A program made the position numbers and the translations under genes. Below, one piece after another: positions 34,001-42,229 of a DNA stretch of 64,000 nt. The notes under the pieces were generated by a model that was given only the letters and a program-made list of their open reading frames with translations, ran no database searches and was not told where the DNA came from. Each line of letters starts with the position of its first letter. Position 1 is the stretch's first letter. Source of the stretch: Streptomyces sp. TSRI0107 (GTDB lineage Bacteria; Actinomycetota; Actinomycetes; Streptomycetales; Streptomycetaceae); contig NZ_LIVZ01000003.1 in the NCBI RefSeq assembly GCF_001905845.1, positions 558,001-622,000 of the forward strand, written 5' to 3'.

Positions 34001-35317
34001 ATGCGCAGAATCAGAGCCGCAGTCACCGGCGCCGTCACCTTGTCCCTCGCGCTCACCGCGGCCGCGTGCGGCGGCGGTTCCACCACGGGCGGCGGGTCGA
34101 ACGACTCGCCCAAGACCTTGACCTACTGGGCCTCCAACCAGGGCGCGAGCGTCGAGGTCGACAAGAAGGTCCTCCAGCCCGAGCTCGACAAGTTCGAGAA
34201 GCGCACCGGCATCAAGGTGAAGCTGGAGGTCGTGCCCTGGTCGGACCTGCTGAACCGGATCCTGACCGCCACCACCTCCGGCCAGGGTCCCGACGTCCTC
34301 AACATCGGCAACACCTGGTCGGCCTCGCTCCAGGCGACCGGCGCGCTGCTCCCCTGGGACGAGAAGAACCTCGACAAGATCGGCGGCAGGGACCGCTTCG
34401 TGGAGTCGGCGCTCGGCTCGACCGGCGTCCAGGGCCAGGACCCGGCCGCCGTGCCGCTGTACTCGATGGCGTACGCCCTCTACTACAACAAGAAGCTGTT
34501 CGCGGAGGCCGGCATAGAGAAGCCGCCGGCCACCTGGGACGAGCTGGTCGCCGCCGGCAAGAAGCTCACCGCCAAGGGCAAGAACGGCATCGGCGTCGAG
34601 GGCTCCAACCTGTCCAACAACATCCACCAGGTCTTCGTGCTCGGCAAGCAGCACGGCGCGGACTTCTTCACCCCCGACGGCAAGCCGGACTTCACCTCCG
34701 ACGGCGCGGTCGCCGCGGTCAAGCAGTACGTCGACCTGATGGCCGAGCACGAGATCGTCGCCCCGGGCAACGCCGAGTACGCCCAGAACCAGTCCCTGAG
34801 CGACTTCTCCAACGACAAGACCGGCATGGTGCTGTGGCAGACCGCCTCCGCCACCTTCAAGACGCAGGGCATGAAGGACGACGAGTGGGGCGTGGCACCC
34901 GCACCCGTCCAGTCCGGCCGGCCCGGCACCGGCGAGGCCACCAACTCCATGGTCGCCGGCATCAACATGTCGGTGTTCAAGAACACCGACAACCTCGACG
35001 GCGCGCTCGACTTCGTGAAGTTCATGACCAGCGACGAGGAACAGAAGATCCTCAACAAGGCCTACGGCTCCATCCCGCCGGTCAAGAGCGCCCAGCAGGA
35101 CCCCGCGTTCGACGCCCCGGCCCTGGCCGTGCTGCGCGACACCCTCGCCACCAGCGCCGCCGCGCTGCCGCAGGTCCCCGAGGAGTCCCAGTTCGAGACC
35201 GTCGTCGGCACCGCGGTCAAGGACCTCTTCGCCGACGCCGCCGCCGGCCGCGCCGTCACCACGGCGTCGGTGCGCGCGAAGCTCGAGAAGGCCCAGCAGC
35301 AGATGCCGAAGAAGTAG
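34001..35317 (+). CDS. Sugar ABC transporter substrate-binding lipoprotein
   Basis: 438 aa. A lipoprotein signal peptide ends at Cys23 (lipobox LTAAAC), so the mature protein is tethered to the membrane. The Gly/Ser/Thr-rich spacer and the body (TLTYWASNQGASVEVDKKV ... GQGPDVLNIGNTW ... MAYALYYNKKLFAEAGIEKPPATWDEL) are typical of family 1 (carbohydrate) binding proteins. GGAG lies 7 nt before the ATG. The two permease genes follow within 14 nt and by overlap, but no ATPase gene is present; as usual in Streptomyces a shared MsiK-type ATPase elsewhere may serve the importer. The downstream GH1 enzyme suggests a beta-linked glucoside substrate. Confidence 0.9.
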   Translation: MRRIRAAVTGAVTLSLALTAAACGGGSTTGGGSNDSPKTLTYWASNQGASVEVDKKVLQPELDKFEKRTGIKVKLEVVPWSDLLNRILTATTSGQGPDVLNIGNTWSASLQATGALLPWDEKNLDKIGGRDRFVESALGSTGVQGQDPAAVPLYSMAYALYYNKKLFAEAGIEKPPATWDELVAAGKKLTAKGKNGIGVEGSNLSNNIHQVFVLGKQHGADFFTPDGKPDFTSDGAVAAVKQYVDLMAEHEIVAPGNAEYAQNQSLSDFSNDKTGMVLWQTASATFKTQGMKDDEWGVAPAPVQSGRPGTGEATNSMVAGINMSVFKNTDNLDGALDFVKFMTSDEEQKILNKAYGSIPPVKSAQQDPAFDAPALAVLRDTLATSAAALPQVPEESQFETVVGTAVKDLFADAAAGRAVTTASVRAKLEKAQQQMPKK

Positions 35318-35331
35318 GCGCGATCCCTGCC

Positions 35332-36339
35332 ATGACCACGACCGTCGCATCCCGCCACGACAGGCCCGGGCCGGGGACGACGCGCAAGACGGGCCGTCCC
35401 GGAGCGCAGCGGAACCCCCGCCGCTCCGGGCGGCGGCTGCGCCACGTCTCACTGCCCTACCTGTTGCTCCTGCCCGCCCTGGTCCTCGAACTCCTCGTCC
35501 ACCTCGTGCCGATGCTGATGGGCATCGTCATGAGCTTCAAGGAACTGACCCAGTTCTACATCTCCAACTGGTCCGAAGCCCCGTGGGCCGGCCTCGACAA
35601 CTTCCGGATGGCGGTCGACTTCAACGCCCCGGTGGGCGAGGCGCTGCTGAAGTCGTTCCTGACCACCTGTCTGTTCACCGTCTGCTCGGTCGGCCTGTGC
35701 TGGCTGATCGGCACCGCCGCCGCGATCTTCCTCCAGGAGAAGTTCCGCGGCCGGGGCCTGCTGCGCACCCTGTTCCTCGTCCCGTACGCGCTGCCCGTGT
35801 ACGCGGCCGTGATCACCTGGGTGTTCATGTTCCAGCGGGACAACGGCCTGGTGAACCACGTGCTGCACGACCAGCTCGGCATCGGCGACGACCCGGCCTT
35901 CTGGCTCGTCGGCGACAACGCCTTCTGGGCGCTGCTGACCGTGTCGGTGTGGAAGGGCTGGCCGTTCGCCTTCCTGACCCTGATGGCCGGCCTCCAGAAC
36001 ATCCCCAAGGACATGTACGAGGCGGCCGCCCTGGACGGCGCGGGCGTCTGGAAGCAGATCCGGCACATCACCCTGCCGTCGCTGCGCCCCGTCAACCAGG
36101 TGCTGGTGCTCGTGCTGTTCCTGTGGACGTTCAACGACTTCAACACACCGTTCGTGCTGTTCGGCAAGGCGGCCCCGGAGTCCGCCGACCTGATCTCCCT
36201 GCACATCTACCAGTCCTCGTTCCAGACCTGGAACTTCGGCACCGGCTCGGCCATGTCCGTCCTGCTGCTGCTGTTCCTGCTCGTCGTGACCGGCGTCTAC
36301 CTGCTGGTCACCGGCCGGGGAGGGAAGGCCCGTGCCTGA
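35332..36339 (+). CDS. Sugar ABC transporter permease, MalF type
   Basis: 335 aa. Six hydrophobic segments are visible after a basic 35-residue N-terminus (LPYLLLLPALVLELLVHLVPML, LLKSFLTTCLFTVCSVGL, FLVPYALPVYAAVITWVF, ALLTVSVWKGWPFAFL, VLVLVLFLWTFNDFN, VLLLLFLLVVTGVYLL). The EAA loop that docks to the ATPase is EAAALDGAGVWKQIRHITLPSL near 240-260. It starts 14 nt after the binding-protein stop and its end overlaps the next permease start by 8 nt, so it is co-translated with it. Confidence 0.92.
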   Translation: MTTTVASRHDRPGPGTTRKTGRPGAQRNPRRSGRRLRHVSLPYLLLLPALVLELLVHLVPMLMGIVMSFKELTQFYISNWSEAPWAGLDNFRMAVDFNAPVGEALLKSFLTTCLFTVCSVGLCWLIGTAAAIFLQEKFRGRGLLRTLFLVPYALPVYAAVITWVFMFQRDNGLVNHVLHDQLGIGDDPAFWLVGDNAFWALLTVSVWKGWPFAFLTLMAGLQNIPKDMYEAAALDGAGVWKQIRHITLPSLRPVNQVLVLVLFLWTFNDFNTPFVLFGKAAPESADLISLHIYQSSFQTWNFGTGSAMSVLLLLFLLVVTGVYLLVTGRGGKARA

Positions 36340-37210
36340 CACCTCGAAACGGCGCGCCCCGCGCTCGCCGATGTCCGCCCCGCCGTCCTTCCTGTGGACC
36401 CGGCGGCTCTTCCTCACGGTCCTGACCGTGTTCGTGCTGCTTCCGGTGTACGTGATGCTCTCCAGCTCGCTGAAGCCGCTGGAGGACGTCTCGGGGAAGT
36501 TCCAGTGGATCCCGTCCGGGCTGACGGTCCGGCCGTACATCGACATCTGGGACACGGTGCCGCTCGCGGACTACTTCGTGAACTCCCTGATCGTCTCGGG
36601 CGCCGCCACCGTCTGCTCGGTGGCCATCGCGGTCTTCGCCGCCTACGCCGTCAGCCGCTACGACTTCCGCGGCAAGCGGGTCTTCACGGTCACCGTGCTG
36701 TCGACGCAGATGTTCCCCGGCATCCTGTTCCTGCTGCCGCTGTTCCTCATCTACGTCAACATCGGCAACGCCACCGGCATCGCCCTGTTCGGCTCCCGCG
36801 GCGGACTGATCCTCACCTACCTCACCTTCTCCCTGCCGTTCTCCATCTGGATGCTGATCGGGTACTTCGACTCGATCCCGCGCGACCTGGACGAGGCGGC
36901 CAAGGTCGACGGGTGCGGTCCGGTCGGCGCGCTGTTCCGGGTGATCGTCCCGGCGGCCGTGCCGGGCATCATCGCGGTCGCCGTGTACGCCTTCATGACC
37001 GCCTGGGGCGAGGTGCTGTTCGCCTCCGTCATGACGAACGACACCACACGCACCCTCGCCGTCGGCCTCCAGGGCTACTCCACGCTCAACGACGTGTACT
37101 GGAACCAGATCATGGCGGCGTCCCTCGTGGTGAGCGTGCCGGTCGTCGCCGGCTTCCTGCTGCTGCAGCGCTATCTGATCACCGGCCTGACCGCGGGCGC
37201 CGTGAAGTGA
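36332..37210 (+). CDS. Sugar ABC transporter permease, MalG type
   Basis: 292 aa from GTG 36332, overlapping the preceding permease by 8 nt. It has six membrane segments and the EAA loop [20 protein letters not shown] near 190-209, which contacts the nucleotide-binding subunit. With the previous gene it forms the heterodimeric channel. A strong hairpin follows the stop at 37221-37257, before the GH1 gene, so beta-glucosidase expression may be attenuated relative to the transporter. Confidence 0.92.
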   Translation: MPDTSKRRAPRSPMSAPPSFLWTRRLFLTVLTVFVLLPVYVMLSSSLKPLEDVSGKFQWIPSGLTVRPYIDIWDTVPLADYFVNSLIVSGAATVCSVAIAVFAAYAVSRYDFRGKRVFTVTVLSTQMFPGILFLLPLFLIYVNIGNATGIALFGSRGGLILTYLTFSLPFSIWMLIGYFDSIPRDLDEAAKVDGCGPVGALFRVIVPAAVPGIIAVAVYAFMTAWGEVLFASVMTNDTTRTLAVGLQGYSTLNDVYWNQIMAASLVVSVPVVAGFLLLQRYLITGLTAGAVK

Positions 37211-37220
37211 CGCCCGCGCC

Positions 37221-37257
37221 GGCTCCCGCCGCGTCCGCCTGCCGGGCGGCGGGAGCC
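37221..37257 (+). terminator. GC hairpin between permease and GH1 genes
   Basis: GGCTCCCGCCG (37221-37231) pairs perfectly with CGGCGGGAGCC (37247-37257) over 11 bp with a 15-nt loop. No U-run follows, so it may be a partial terminator or mRNA-stabilising element rather than a full stop within this operon. Confidence 0.55.
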
Positions 37258-37305
37258 GCAGTCCCTCCTTCTCCCGCTCCCCCGCGCATTCCCGAAAGGT
37301 CTTCC

Positions 37306-38676
37306 GTGTCCGAATCCGCAGCCCCGCACGCCCTCGACCTGGCCGCCTTCCCGGCCGACTTCACCTGGGGCACCGCGACCTCCGCCTACCAGATCGAGGG
37401 CGCGGTGGCCGAGGACGGCCGTGCCCCGTCCATCTGGGACACCTTCTCCCACACCCCCGGCAAGGTCGACAACGACGACCACGGCGACATCGCCTGCGAC
37501 CACTACCACCGCTGGCCCGAGGACATCGCCCTGATGCGGGAACTCGGCACCGACGGCTACCGGATGTCCATCGCCTGGCCGCGCGTCCTGCCCGGCGGCG
37601 ACGGCCCCGTCAACCCGGCCGGTCTCGACTTCTACGACCGCCTCGTCGACGCCCTGCTCGCCGCCGGCATCACCCCCTCCGTCACCCTCTACCACTGGGA
37701 CCTGCCCCAGGCCCTCCAGGACCGCGGCGGCTGGACGGAACGGGACACCGCGGAACACCTCGCCGCCTACGCCTCGGTCGTCGCCGCCCGGCTCGGCGAC
37801 CGCGTCACCCGGTGGGCCACCCTCAACGAGCCGCTGTGCTCCGGCTGGATCGGGCACCTGGAAGGCAGGATGGCCCCCGGCCTGACCGACCTCACCGCGG
37901 CCGTACGCGCCTCCTACCACCTCCTGCTCGCGCACGGCCTGGCCGTGCGGGCGGTCCGGGCCGCCGCGCCCGGCGCGCAGATCGGCCTGGTCACGAACCA
38001 CTCCACCGTGGAACCCGCCTCCGCCCGTCCCGAGGACACCGCGGCCGCCGTCCGCATGGACGGCCACAGCAACCGCTGGTGGCTCGACCCGGTGTACGGG
38101 CGCGGTTTCCCCGCCGACATGCGCGAGCTGTACGGCGTGGAGCTGCCCGAGCGGCCCGGCGACCTGGAGGTGATGGCGACGCCGACCGACTGGCACGGCC
38201 TCAACTACTACTTCCCGGTGGTCGTCGCCGACGACCCCGAGGGCCCGGTGCCGTACGCCCGTGAGGTCAAGGTGCCCGGCGTGCCCCGTTCCGGCATGGA
38301 CTGGCCGGTCGACGCGGCGGGCCTGGAGGGCATGCTGATGCGCCTGACCGAGGACTACGGGGCCCGCCGCATCTACGTCACCGAGAACGGCTCCGCCTAC
38401 CCGGACACGGTCGCCGCCGACGGCAGCGTGCACGACCCCGAGCGCATCCGGTACCTGGAGGAGCATCTCGCCGCCTGTGCCCGCGCCGTGCGCAAGGGCG
38501 CCCCGCTGGCCGGGTACTACGCCTGGTCGCTGCTGGACAACTTCGAGTGGGCGTACGGCTACGACAAGCGGTTCGGGCTGGTCCACGTCGACTACGCGAC
38601 CCAGCGGCGCACGCTGAAGAGCAGCGGGCGCCGCTACGCGGAGATCATCCGCGCGCACCGGAGCACCGTGTCCTGA
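37306..38676 (+). CDS. GH1 beta-glucosidase, intracellular
   Basis: 456 aa from GTG 37306, with GAAAGG about 10 nt upstream. The family 1 landmarks are all present: the N-terminal [20 protein letters not shown] with the acid/base E175, and YVTENGSAY with the nucleophile E360; the length is normal. There is no signal peptide, so it should hydrolyse imported beta-glucosides in the cytosol. It is the last gene of the importer operon. A bidirectional hairpin separates it from the convergent LacI gene. Confidence 0.95.
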   Translation: MSESAAPHALDLAAFPADFTWGTATSAYQIEGAVAEDGRAPSIWDTFSHTPGKVDNDDHGDIACDHYHRWPEDIALMRELGTDGYRMSIAWPRVLPGGDGPVNPAGLDFYDRLVDALLAAGITPSVTLYHWDLPQALQDRGGWTERDTAEHLAAYASVVAARLGDRVTRWATLNEPLCSGWIGHLEGRMAPGLTDLTAAVRASYHLLLAHGLAVRAVRAAAPGAQIGLVTNHSTVEPASARPEDTAAAVRMDGHSNRWWLDPVYGRGFPADMRELYGVELPERPGDLEVMATPTDWHGLNYYFPVVVADDPEGPVPYAREVKVPGVPRSGMDWPVDAAGLEGMLMRLTEDYGARRIYVTENGSAYPDTVAADGSVHDPERIRYLEEHLAACARAVRKGAPLAGYYAWSLLDNFEWAYGYDKRFGLVHVDYATQRRTLKSSGRRYAEIIRAHRSTVS

Positions 38677-38695
38677 GCCCGGATGCCCGGTCCTC

Positions 38696-38722
38696 GGTGC
38701 CGGTCCCGGGCGGACCGGCACC
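38696..38722. terminator. Bidirectional terminator between GH1 and LacI genes
   Basis: GGTGCCGGTCC (38696-38706) pairs perfectly with GGACCGGCACC (38712-38722), an 11-bp stem with a 5-nt loop, placed between the two convergent stops. It is the expected shared terminator; no U-tract is seen, as is common in Streptomyces. Confidence 0.75.
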
Positions 38723-38727
38723 CCGGG

Positions 38728-39747
38728 TCAGGCCGACTCGCGGACCACCAGCTCCGGTTCGAAGACCACCGACGAGGGCTGCTCGGCGGTGCCGCGCAGC
38801 TGCTCCACGAGCAGCCGGGCCGCCGCCGCGGCCATCTCCTCCACCGGCTGGCGCACCGTCGTCAGCGGCGGCCTGCACTCGCCGGCCGCGCTGGAGTCGT
38901 CGAAGCCCACCACGGCCACGTCGCCCGGCACCGACAGCCCCTGCTCCCGCAGGTACTGGCACGCCCCCTGGGCCATCAGGTCGTTCGCGGCGAACACTCC
39001 GTCCAGGCGGGGGTGTTCGCGCAGGAGGCGGGCCATCGCCCGCCGTCCGCTCTCCGCGGTGAACCGCCCCTTGACCACGGGCACCTCGGTGACGCCCGCC
39101 GCGGCCAGTGCCTCGCGGAAGCCGTCCAGGCGCTGCCGGGCGGCGGGGGCGGAGTCGGGGGCGGCGATGGTGGCGAGGCGGCGCCGGCCCCGGGCCAGCA
39201 GGTGTCCGGCCGCGAGCCGGGCGCCCGCCTCGTTGTCGAGGTCGACGAAGCCCGCCCGCGGACCACCCGGCGGGCGGCCGAACGTGACCGTCGTGATCCC
39301 CGCCGCGACCAGCATCCCCGGCAGCGGGTCGTCCACGTCGAGCGAGACCACCAGGGCCCCGTCGGCGGCGCCCTGCCCGAGGTAGTCCACCACCTGGCTC
39401 CTGGCCTGCGCCGACTCGGCCACCAGCAGGACCGGCTGGACACCCCGCTCGCGCAGCAGGCCGAGCGCTCCGTCGACCACGCGCCCGAAGAACGGGTCGG
39501 CGAAGACCCGGGCGGCGAAGGCCTCGCCGACCGCGGAGAGCACCAGCGCCACCGCGCCCGTGCGGCGTGTCACCAGGGACCGGGCCGCCTGGTTGGGCGT
39601 GTAGCCGGTCCGGGTGATGGCCCGGCGCACCACTTCCTGGATCTCCGGGTCCACGTTGCGCACCCCGTTGACCACGCGCGACACCGTCGCGCGCGACACC
39701 CCGGCCTCGCGCGCGACGTCTTCCAGTGTCGGTCCCCTCTTCGCCAC
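38728..39747 (-). CDS. LacI-family transcriptional regulator
   Basis: 339 aa. The DNA-binding headpiece is complete: PTLEDVAREAGVSRATVSRVVNGVRNV at 6-32 followed by the hinge helix motif TPNQAARSLVTRRTG. A periplasmic-binding-protein-like effector domain follows. It is divergent from the F5/8C beta-helix gene and a perfect operator-like palindrome lies over that gene's promoter (39880-39895). The ROK protein on the other side of the importer operon is a second regulator for the same cluster, so the LacI protein may control mainly the secreted enzymes, or both sets. Confidence 0.93.
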   Translation of the reverse strand: MAKRGPTLEDVAREAGVSRATVSRVVNGVRNVDPEIQEVVRRAITRTGYTPNQAARSLVTRRTGAVALVLSAVGEAFAARVFADPFFGRVVDGALGLLRERGVQPVLLVAESAQARSQVVDYLGQGAADGALVVSLDVDDPLPGMLVAAGITTVTFGRPPGGPRAGFVDLDNEAGARLAAGHLLARGRRRLATIAAPDSAPAARQRLDGFREALAAAGVTEVPVVKGRFTAESGRRAMARLLREHPRLDGVFAANDLMAQGACQYLREQGLSVPGDVAVVGFDDSSAAGECRPPLTTVRQPVEEMAAAAARLLVEQLRGTAEQPSSVVFEPELVVRESA

Positions 39748-39808
39748 GCAGGAACCCTAACGCGCTGTCGTCGTCCGGGTACGCGCAGGTGCCGCACGTG
39801 ATCACCCA

Positions 39809-39823
39809 GACTTAAGCCAAGTC
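39809..39823. promoter_or_regulatory. Inverted repeat upstream of LacI gene
   Basis: GACTT-AAGCC-AAGTC (39809-39823) is a perfect 5+5+5 palindrome that includes CTTAAG. It lies 62 nt upstream of the LacI start, so it could be a second or autoregulatory site. It differs in sequence from the 39880-39895 palindrome. Confidence 0.45.
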
Positions 39824-39846
39824 AAAAGAAAAGCGCCGCACGACGC

Positions 39847-39895
39847 TTGACCGGCCACCGACAGGGCGGGCAAGGTTCCGGGAGAGCGCTCTCCC
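39847..39895 (+). promoter_or_regulatory. Promoter with overlapping LacI-type operator
   Basis: A -35 TTGACC (39847-39852) and a -10-like CAAGGT (39871-39876) are separated by 18 nt. Immediately downstream the perfect 16-bp palindrome GGGAGAGCGCTCTCCC (39880-39895) would cover the transcription start. The central GAGCGCTC is the core of LacI-family operators in Streptomyces, including the CebR box. This is the classic repressor position and the adjacent LacI gene is the natural regulator. The first downstream gene starts at 39944 after GAGGAG. Confidence 0.7.
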
Positions 39896-39943
39896 ACACG
39901 CGCTCCCACTCTTCTCCCCTCAGTCAGACCAAGAGGAGCCCCC

Positions 39944-42130
39944 ATGCCTTCAGTCGGGACACCGCCGACCTTCCGGCGCCCTTCCCCGACAGCCAGACGC
40001 GCCACCGCCGGCGCCCTGGTCTCGTCCCTGGTCGGAACGCTGCTGGCGCTCGGACCGGCCACGTCCGCCCAGGCAGCCGACCCGGTGCTGCTCTCGCAGG
40101 GCCGGACGGCCACCGCCTCGTCGACCGAGGGCGCGGCGTTCGCCGCCTCCGCGGCGGTCGACGGCAACCTCACCGGCACCCGCTGGGCCAGCCAGTGGAC
40201 CGACGACCAGTGGCTCCAGGTCGACCTCGGCACCAGCGCCGACATCAGCCGCGTCGTCCTCACCTGGGAAGCCGCCTACGGCAAGGCCTACGACATCCAG
40301 CTCTCCGACAACGGCACCGACTGGCACACCGCCAAGTCCGTCACCGCCGGCGACGGCGGAACCGACGACCTCACCCTCTCCGGAACCGGCCGCTACGTCC
40401 GCCTCAAAGGCCTCACCCGCGCCACCGGATACGGCTACTCCCTCTGGGAGTTCCAGGTCTACGGCAACGGCGACACCACCCAGCTGCCGGGTGGCGGCGA
40501 CCTCGGCCCGAACGTGCATGTGATCGACCCGTCGACGCCCGACATCCAGGGCAAGCTCGACACGGTGTTCAAGCAGCAGGAGTCGGCGCAGTTCGGCAAC
40601 GGCCGGCACGCCTTCCTGTTCAAGCCGGGCACCTACGACAACCTCAACGCCCAGATCGGCTTCTACACCCAGATCGCGGGCCTCGGGCTCAAGCCCGACG
40701 ACACGCTGATCAACGGTGACATCACCGTCGACGCCGGCTGGTTCAACGGCAACGCCACGCAGAACTTCTGGCGCGGCGCCGAGAACCTCGCGGTCGACCC
40801 GGTCAACGGCACCGACCGGTGGGCCGTCTCGCAGGCCTCCTCCTTCCGCCGGATGCACGTCAAGGGCGGTCTCAACCTGGCGCCGAACGGCTACGGCTGG
40901 GCCAGCGGCGGCTACATCGCCGACTCGAAGATCGACGGGCAGATCGGCAACTACTCGCAGCAGCAGTGGTACACGCGGGACAGCTCCATCGGCGGATGGT
41001 CGAACTCCGTGTGGAACCAGGTCTTCTCCGGTGTCGCGGGCGCCCCGGCGAACAGCTTCCCCGAGCCGCGCTACACCACCCTCCAGAACACCCCGGTCTC
41101 CCGCGAGAAGCCGTTCCTGTACCTCGACGGCAACGAGTACAAGGTGTTCGCGCCGGCCAAGCGCACCAACGCGCGTGGCACGACCTGGGAGAGCGGCACC
41201 CCGCAGGGTCAGTCCGTCCCGCTCAGCCGCTTCTACGTGGTCAAGCCCGGCGCCACCGCCGCGACCATCAACCAGGCGCTCGCGCAGGGCCTCCACCTGC
41301 TGTTCACGCCCGGTGTGTACCACGTCGACCGGACCATCGAGATCAACCGGCCCGACACGATCGTGCTCGGCCTGGGCCTCGCCACGATCATCCCGGACAA
41401 CGGCGTCACCGCCATGCGGGTCGCCGACGTGGACGGCGTGCGGCTGGCGGGCTTCCTGATCGACGCGGGACCGGTCAACTCGCCGACACTGCTGGAGGTC
41501 GGCCCGCAGAACGCCTCCGCCGACCACTCCGCGAACCCCACCACCGTGCAGGACGTGTACATCCGCATCGGCGGCGCGGGCGCGGGCAAGGCCACCACCA
41601 GCATGGTCGTCAACAACGACGACACCATCGTCGACCACACCTGGGTGTGGCGCGCCGACCACGGCGAGGGCGTCGGCTGGGAGACCAACCGGGCCGACTA
41701 CGGCGTCCGGGTCAACGGTGACGACGTGCTGGCCACCGGCCTGTTCGTGGAGCACTTCAACAAGTACGACGTCGAGTGGTACGGCGAGCGCGGCCGCACG
41801 ATCTTCTTCCAGAACGAGAAGGCGTACGACGCCCCGAACCAGGCCGCCATCCAGAACGGCGCCACCAAGGGCTACGCGGCGTACCGCGTCGACGACTCCG
41901 TGGACACCCACGAGGGCTGGGGCATGGGCAGCTACTGCTACTACAACGTCGACCCGACGATCCGTCAGGACCACGGCTTCAAGGCTCCGGTGAAGCCCGG
42001 CGTGAAGTTCCACAGCCTGCTCACCGTCTCGCTCGGCGGCAACGGCCAGTTCGAGCACGTCATCAACGACACCGGCGCCCCCACCGAGGGCACCGCGACC
42101 GTCCCGTCGACCGTCGTCTCCTTCCCCTGA
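39944..42130 (+). CDS. Secreted F5/8C domain plus beta-helix protein, probable polysaccharidase
   Basis: 728 aa. A signal peptide of about 45 residues is followed by an F5/8 type C (discoidin, carbohydrate-binding) domain at about 46-180. The rest (about 190-728) is a right-handed parallel beta-helix type protein with repeated short strands (HVDRTIEINRPDTIVLGLGLATIIPDNGVTAMRVADVDGVRLAGFLID). The general plan resembles beta-1,3-glucanase or related glycosidase beta-helices (GH55/GH87-like), but I cannot identify catalytic residues, so the family is not fixed. Some databases call similar proteins 'adenylyl cyclase', for which nothing here argues. The gene is preceded by a LacI-type promoter/operator. 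Confidence 0.7.
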   Translation: MPSVGTPPTFRRPSPTARRATAGALVSSLVGTLLALGPATSAQAADPVLLSQGRTATASSTEGAAFAASAAVDGNLTGTRWASQWTDDQWLQVDLGTSADISRVVLTWEAAYGKAYDIQLSDNGTDWHTAKSVTAGDGGTDDLTLSGTGRYVRLKGLTRATGYGYSLWEFQVYGNGDTTQLPGGGDLGPNVHVIDPSTPDIQGKLDTVFKQQESAQFGNGRHAFLFKPGTYDNLNAQIGFYTQIAGLGLKPDDTLINGDITVDAGWFNGNATQNFWRGAENLAVDPVNGTDRWAVSQASSFRRMHVKGGLNLAPNGYGWASGGYIADSKIDGQIGNYSQQQWYTRDSSIGGWSNSVWNQVFSGVAGAPANSFPEPRYTTLQNTPVSREKPFLYLDGNEYKVFAPAKRTNARGTTWESGTPQGQSVPLSRFYVVKPGATAATINQALAQGLHLLFTPGVYHVDRTIEINRPDTIVLGLGLATIIPDNGVTAMRVADVDGVRLAGFLIDAGPVNSPTLLEVGPQNASADHSANPTTVQDVYIRIGGAGAGKATTSMVVNNDDTIVDHTWVWRADHGEGVGWETNRADYGVRVNGDDVLATGLFVEHFNKYDVEWYGERGRTIFFQNEKAYDAPNQAAIQNGATKGYAAYRVDDSVDTHEGWGMGSYCYYNVDPTIRQDHGFKAPVKPGVKFHSLLTVSLGGNGQFEHVINDTGAPTEGTATVPSTVVSFP
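40151..40477. repeat. Near-identical F5/8C coding repeat, copy 1
   Basis: These 327 nt match 42413-42739 with one difference (A at 40326, G at 42588). Identity starts right after a mismatch at 40150/42412 and ends at the linker after YGNGDT. Flanking sequence, including synonymous sites, is clearly less similar, so this block was recently copied or converted between the two neighbouring genes. Confidence 0.9.
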
Positions 42131-42143
42131 CGGTCCCGTGAAC

Positions 42144-42191
42144 TCCCTCCCGGGCGGCGCCCCGAGTCCCCGCCGCGCCACCCGGGAGGGA
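42144..42191 (+). terminator. Hairpin between the two F5/8C genes
   Basis: TCCCTCCCGGG (42144-42154) pairs with CCCGGGAGGGA (42181-42191), an 11-bp perfect stem with a 26-nt loop that can itself pair (GGCG with CGCC). It follows the stop at 42130. It could terminate or attenuate transcription before the TIM-barrel gene. Confidence 0.6.
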
Positions 42192-42229
42192 AACCGACCT
42201 CCCCTCCGTACGCCCGCACAGGAGCCGCC

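Noticed and set aside
34001-38676. CebEFG-BglC cellobiose operon with CebR
   Set aside because: Gene order is similar, but the upstream divergent regulator is ROK, the LacI gene is at the other end, and no TGGGAGCGCTCCCA box was found at the importer; names were not assigned.
40500-42130. 'Adenylyl cyclase' label for the F5/8C beta-helix protein
   Set aside because: No cyclase motif; the sequence is secreted and beta-helical. A glycosidase role fits better, although the exact GH family is unproven.
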